From NCBI GenBank assembly GCA_020848595.1, contig JADLHV010000085.1, positions 1-10,102 on the forward strand: a stretch of DNA of 10,102 bases. The letters run 5' to 3'. The DNA comes from Bacteroidia bacterium. GTDB taxonomy: Bacteria > Bacteroidota > Bacteroidia > NS11-12g > UBA955. The notes under the pieces are model-generated. The model saw nothing but the letters and a program-made list of their open reading frames with translations. It was not told the DNA's origin and ran no database searches. Both the position numbers and the translations under genes were made by a program. This document shows, piece by piece, positions 7,070 through 10,102 of this stretch (position 1 is its first letter; the number at the start of each line of letters is the position of its first letter).

Positions 7070-7082
7070 TTTAGCTAATAAT
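7070..7082 (-). repeat. 13-bp repeat shared with the uvrA upstream region (copy 1)
   Basis: TTTAGCTAATAAT (plus-strand reading) lies about 107 nt upstream of the gcvT start. An identical 13-mer lies at 10077-10089, upstream of uvrA, in the same orientation relative to its gene. The core TTAGCTAA is a perfect palindrome. An 11-bp match also sits inside uvrA at about 8060-8070, which weakens a regulatory reading. Confidence 0.25.
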
Positions 7083-7168
7083 TCTTTTTAAATCAGTTGA
7101 ATACGATATAAGGATTTAGTTTTTTATTCTCTTTATTAGAGTTTTATTAATCAAACTGAGAGCTAATT

Positions 7169-7193
7169 TGGGTGGATAGATTACCCATCTATT
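7169..7193 (-). terminator. Overlapping hairpins just after uvrA, weak terminator candidate
   Basis: Two mutually exclusive stems are possible 21-45 nt past the uvrA stop codon. One pairs ATAGAT (7176-7181) with ATCTAT (7187-7192) around TACCC; the other pairs TGGGT (7169-7173) with ACCCA (7183-7187) around nine bases. On the minus-strand RNA neither is followed by a U-tract. The location fits the end of the uvrA transcript, but the stems are short, so this is a tentative call. Confidence 0.25.
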
Positions 7194-7213
7194 GTATTGC
7201 TTATTTCTTTCAA

Positions 7214-10042
7214 TTAAGCTAAAAGCTCCTTAGCTAAAAACCTAGCAGTATGACTCTTATTCACTTTTATGATTTCTTCGGGGCTGCCATAAGCCAATAT
7301 TTCTCCTCCGCCTCCTCCGCCTTCTGGACCTAAATCAATAATGTAATCCGCCACTTTTATTACATCCATATTGTGTTCTATAACTAAAACAGAATTGCCC
7401 CTGTCGGTTAATTTATTCAATACCTCTAATAAAACACTGATATCTTCAAAATGTAATCCTGTTGTTGGTTCATCTAAAATGTAAAACGTTTTACCCGTGT
7501 CTTTCTTTGCCAATTCTTCTGCTAGTTTTACTCTCTGTGCTTCTCCTCCACTTAATGTTGTAGATGATTGTCCCAATGTTATATAACCTAAACCTACATC
7601 TCTTAATGCTTCTAATCTTCTACAAATATTTGGCATGTTGTCGAAAAATTCTACAGCTTGTTCTATAGGCATATCTAATACATCGTTAATGCTCTTGCCT
7701 TTATACCTTACTTCTAAGGTTTCTCTATTGTATCTCTTACCATTGCATGTATCACAAAGTACTTCTACATCGGGTAAAAAATTCATTTGTATTATTTTAT
7801 ATCCACCGCCTTTGCAAGTCTCGCATCTTCCTCCACTTACATTAAATGAAAATCTTCCTGGTTTATAGCCTCTTATTTTGGCTTCTGGTAACATGGCATA
7901 CAAATTTCGTATATCGCTAAAAACGCCGGTATAAGTGGCCGGATTACTTCGAGGGGTTCGTCCTATTGGTGCTTGATCGATTCTAATAACTTTATCGATA
8001 TGTTCTAATCCGGTAATGCTCTTATAGGGTAAACATTGATATTTACTATTGTAAACATGTTTAGCTAATATTGGATATAAAGTTTCGTTAATTAAAGATG
8101 ATTTGCCACTGCCCGAAACGCCTGTAACACAAATAAAAATCCCTAATGGGAAATCTACATCTACTTGTTTTAAATTATGTCCTGTACAACCTTTTAAGGT
8201 GAGTTTTTCTTTGCCTGGTTTTCTTCTTTTTTTAGGAACTTCTATTTTGCGTGTGCCATTGATGTATTGTGCCGTTATAGAATTTTGTTGAATAAACTCT
8301 TTATAAGTGCCTTGTGCTGTTACTCGCCCTCCATGTATACCTGCCTTTGGTCCAATGTCTATGATATAATCACTCTGTTCTATCATATCCTTATCGTGTT
8401 CAACTACTATAACACTATTCCCTAAATCTCTTAAATCTTTTAATGATTTTATTAGTTTTTCATTATCGCGTTGATGTAAGCCTATACTTGGCTCATCTAA
8501 AATATATAAAACATTAACTAACTGTGAGCCAATTTGTGTCGCCAATCTAATTCTTTGGGCTTCTCCTCCGCTTAATGTATTCGAAGGACTATTTAAAGTA
8601 AGATAATCAAGTCCAACATTACATAAAAAACCAACTCTTGTCTTAATTTCTTTTATAATTTCTGAGGCAATGATTTTTTGTCTATCCTGCAATTGATTTT
8701 CTAAAGTTTCTAACCAATCTCTTAAATCGCTAATTGATTTTTGAGCAATTTGAGCACTGTTAAAGTCGCCCAATTTGAAGTTTAAAGCTTCTTGTTTTAA
8801 TCGTGCTCCTGAACAAACTGGACAAGTTTTATTATGCATAAACTCTTCTGCCCATTTACTCAATGATTCGCTTTTCCCTTCGTAATATTGCTCTTCTATT
8901 ATTGGAATAATGCCTTTGAAAATTGTATCAACAGTTTGTGTTTTAAGTTCGTAATTGGTATATGTTACTGGAAAAGATTCGTCGGTGCCATGTAAAATAA
9001 TCTGAATTATTTCATCGGTTAATTTTTCAATAGGGTCTGCTAAGCTAAATTTAAATTTTTTAGCAAGTCCTCTTAATTGGGCAAAGGTGAAATTTTCTCT
9101 TAATTCTCCAATAGGTATTATTCCGCCTTTGTTAATGCTTTTCTTTTTATCTGGTATAATGCTTTCTAAGGCAATTTCACTCACAATGCCAAGTCCATTG
9201 CAATTAGGGCACGCGCCGTACGGACTGTTAAATGAAAAGGTATTAGGTTGTGGTTCATCGTAACTTAAACCTGTTTCTGGGTCCATTAAAAACATGGAGA
9301 AAAAGTGCACTTTTTTATCGGCATTATCCATGATTGATAAGGTGCCTTTACCCATTTTAAATGCAGTCTTTATACTTTCGTTAATTCTGTTTTTTTGCGT
9401 TTCACTTGGCTCTATTCTGTCTATAAGAACATCAATATCGTGTATCTTATATCGGTCTAATTGTAAGCCCGCTTCAATTTCCATTATCTCGCCATCTACT
9501 CTAACTTTTCTATAGCCTTGTTTGAGTATTTGTTCGAAAAGTTCTCTATAATGTCCTTTGCGTCCTTTAACTACTGGTGCTAGTATGGTAATTTTCTTTG
9601 AACTGAACTGCTCTTGTATTAATTGCATTATCTGAGCCTCACTAAATTTAACCATCTTCTTTCCAGATAAATGGCTATAGGCATCTGCTGCTCTTGCAAA
9701 TAATAATCTTAGAAAATCGTAAACTTCGGTAATTGTTCCAACTGTAGAGCGCGGATTTCTACTCACCGTTTTTTGTTCTATGCTGATAACAGGAGATAAA
9801 CCATTGATTTTGTCAACTTGTGGGCGTTTCATATCGCCTATAAACTGGCGAGCATATGCACTAAAGGTCTCTAAATATCGCCTTTGTCCCTCTGCGAAAA
9901 TAGTGTCAAACGCTAAACTAGATTTACCACTTCCACTAAGTCCTGTAAAGACTACCAACTGGTTGCGTGGAAAACTTAAATCTATTTGTTTTAAATTATG
10001 TTCCGATGCGCCGATTATTTCTATAAGGTCAGGATTTTCCAT
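7214..10042 (-). CDS. uvrA: UvrABC excinuclease subunit A (DNA damage recognition ATPase)
   Basis: 942 residues, matching the standard length. UvrA dimers find bulky DNA lesions and load UvrB in nucleotide excision repair. Two ABC ATPase modules are complete: Walker A GLSGSGKS (34-41), signature SGGEAQ (491-496) and Walker B YILDEP (513-518); then GVSGSGKS (641-648), SGGEAQ (831-836) and YILDEP (854-859). The C-terminal zinc module is intact with cysteines 740, 743, 763 and 766. The first zinc module is reduced: the second pair is present (C278, C281), but where Escherichia coli UvrA has the first Cys-x2-Cys pair this protein reads FLMDPETG (251-258) with no cysteine. Another Cys-x2-Cys is at 407/410. 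The ATG is fixed by an in-frame TAG 13 codons upstream with no other start between. No Shine-Dalgarno or promoter box is visible in the 60 bases available upstream. A 251-bp spacer separates it from gcvT, so it is probably a separate transcript. Confidence 0.98.
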   Translation of the reverse strand: MENPDLIEIIGASEHNLKQIDLSFPRNQLVVFTGLSGSGKSSLAFDTIFAEGQRRYLETFSAYARQFIGDMKRPQVDKINGLSPVISIEQKTVSRNPRSTVGTITEVYDFLRLLFARAADAYSHLSGKKMVKFSEAQIMQLIQEQFSSKKITILAPVVKGRKGHYRELFEQILKQGYRKVRVDGEIMEIEAGLQLDRYKIHDIDVLIDRIEPSETQKNRINESIKTAFKMGKGTLSIMDNADKKVHFFSMFLMDPETGLSYDEPQPNTFSFNSPYGACPNCNGLGIVSEIALESIIPDKKKSINKGGIIPIGELRENFTFAQLRGLAKKFKFSLADPIEKLTDEIIQIILHGTDESFPVTYTNYELKTQTVDTIFKGIIPIIEEQYYEGKSESLSKWAEEFMHNKTCPVCSGARLKQEALNFKLGDFNSAQIAQKSISDLRDWLETLENQLQDRQKIIASEIIKEIKTRVGFLCNVGLDYLTLNSPSNTLSGGEAQRIRLATQIGSQLVNVLYILDEPSIGLHQRDNEKLIKSLKDLRDLGNSVIVVEHDKDMIEQSDYIIDIGPKAGIHGGRVTAQGTYKEFIQQNSITAQYINGTRKIEVPKKRRKPGKEKLTLKGCTGHNLKQVDVDFPLGIFICVTGVSGSGKSSLINETLYPILAKHVYNSKYQCLPYKSITGLEHIDKVIRIDQAPIGRTPRSNPATYTGVFSDIRNLYAMLPEAKIRGYKPGRFSFNVSGGRCETCKGGGYKIIQMNFLPDVEVLCDTCNGKRYNRETLEVRYKGKSINDVLDMPIEQAVEFFDNMPNICRRLEALRDVGLGYITLGQSSTTLSGGEAQRVKLAEELAKKDTGKTFYILDEPTTGLHFEDISVLLEVLNKLTDRGNSVLVIEHNMDVIKVADYIIDLGPEGGGGGGEILAYGSPEEIIKVNKSHTARFLAKELLA

Positions 10043-10076
10043 CTGGTGGTTTGAAAGTGCGCGAATTTCGTGAATC

Positions 10077-10089
10077 TTTAGCTAATAAT
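10077..10089 (-). repeat. 13-bp repeat shared with the gcvT upstream region (copy 2)
   Basis: TTTAGCTAATAAT lies 34 nt upstream of the uvrA ATG and is identical to 7070-7082. The rest of the 60-base segment from 10043 to the right edge holds no gene start and no TAnnTTTG box; it has a short dyad CGAA-T-TTCG around 10062-10070. Any true uvrA promoter may lie further right, outside the window. Confidence 0.25.
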
Positions 10090-10102
10090 GAAACAATCCT
10101 TC

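Noticed and set aside
7130..7146. CTCT-TTATT-AGAG followed by TTTTATT as a plus-strand terminator
   Set aside because: The stem is only 4 bp and there is no plus-strand gene upstream for it to terminate.
6963..7213. Glycine riboswitch ahead of gcvT
   Set aside because: Considered because gcvT is a classic target, but neither strand shows the conserved glycine-aptamer core, and the promoter box lies only 10 nt from the start codon, leaving no room for a leader riboswitch.
7303..7320. Tandem 9-bp repeat CTCCTCCGC x2 in uvrA as a possible slippage insertion
   Set aside because: It encodes a glycine run at 908-913, but the segment PEGGGGGGE has the same length as PEGGSGGGE in E. coli UvrA, so there is no inserted repeat; it reflects a Ser-to-Gly change with repetitive codons.
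7635..10073. Several plus-strand frames of 62-97 codons across uvrA
   Set aside because: Antisense to the highly conserved UvrA coding sequence, and their residues mirror the UvrA codons.

Overview
This window is chromosomal sequence from a low-GC member of the Bacteroidota. The evidence is the strongly A+T-rich base composition, the lack of Shine-Dalgarno sequences ahead of most starts, TAnnTTTG-type promoter boxes, a Bacteroidota-style KorA and UvrA, and two proteins resembling the Bacteroidota-specific DUF4836 family. A genus cannot be named from this. Every real gene lies on the minus strand, so transcription runs from high to low coordinates. I see no mobile element, CRISPR array, tRNA or rRNA.

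Layout in the direction of transcription: uvrA (10042-7214, complete, nucleotide excision repair); a 251-bp spacer with small dyad repeats and, at its far end, a good promoter box; then a tightly packed five-gene run. That run is gcvT (6962-5868, glycine cleavage T-protein), a small outer-membrane beta-barrel-like protein (5856-5212), a lipoprotein of unknown function (5203-4547), a large exported DUF4836-like protein (4550-2580) and a membrane-anchored DUF4836-like relative (2583-1369). Gaps inside the run are 11 bp, 8 bp, a 4-bp ATGA overlap and another 4-bp ATGA overlap, so it is most likely one transcript. A 101-bp spacer with a hairpin and a second promoter box follows. The last gene is korA (1267 to the left edge), the fused gamma/alpha subunit of a 2-oxoacid:ferredoxin oxidoreductase, truncated by the window.

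uvrA, gcvT and korA are housekeeping genes. The less understood part is the block 1369-5856: four consecutive cell-envelope proteins (one barrel, one lipoprotein, two related DUF4836-like proteins) with no assigned function, apparently co-expressed with gcvT. The two DUF4836-like proteins share a recognisable N-terminal region, which suggests ancient duplication and perhaps joint action in the periplasm. Nothing in the window reveals a substrate or activity. This block is the best candidate for an undescribed system, but it could be an ordinary lineage-specific envelope cluster.
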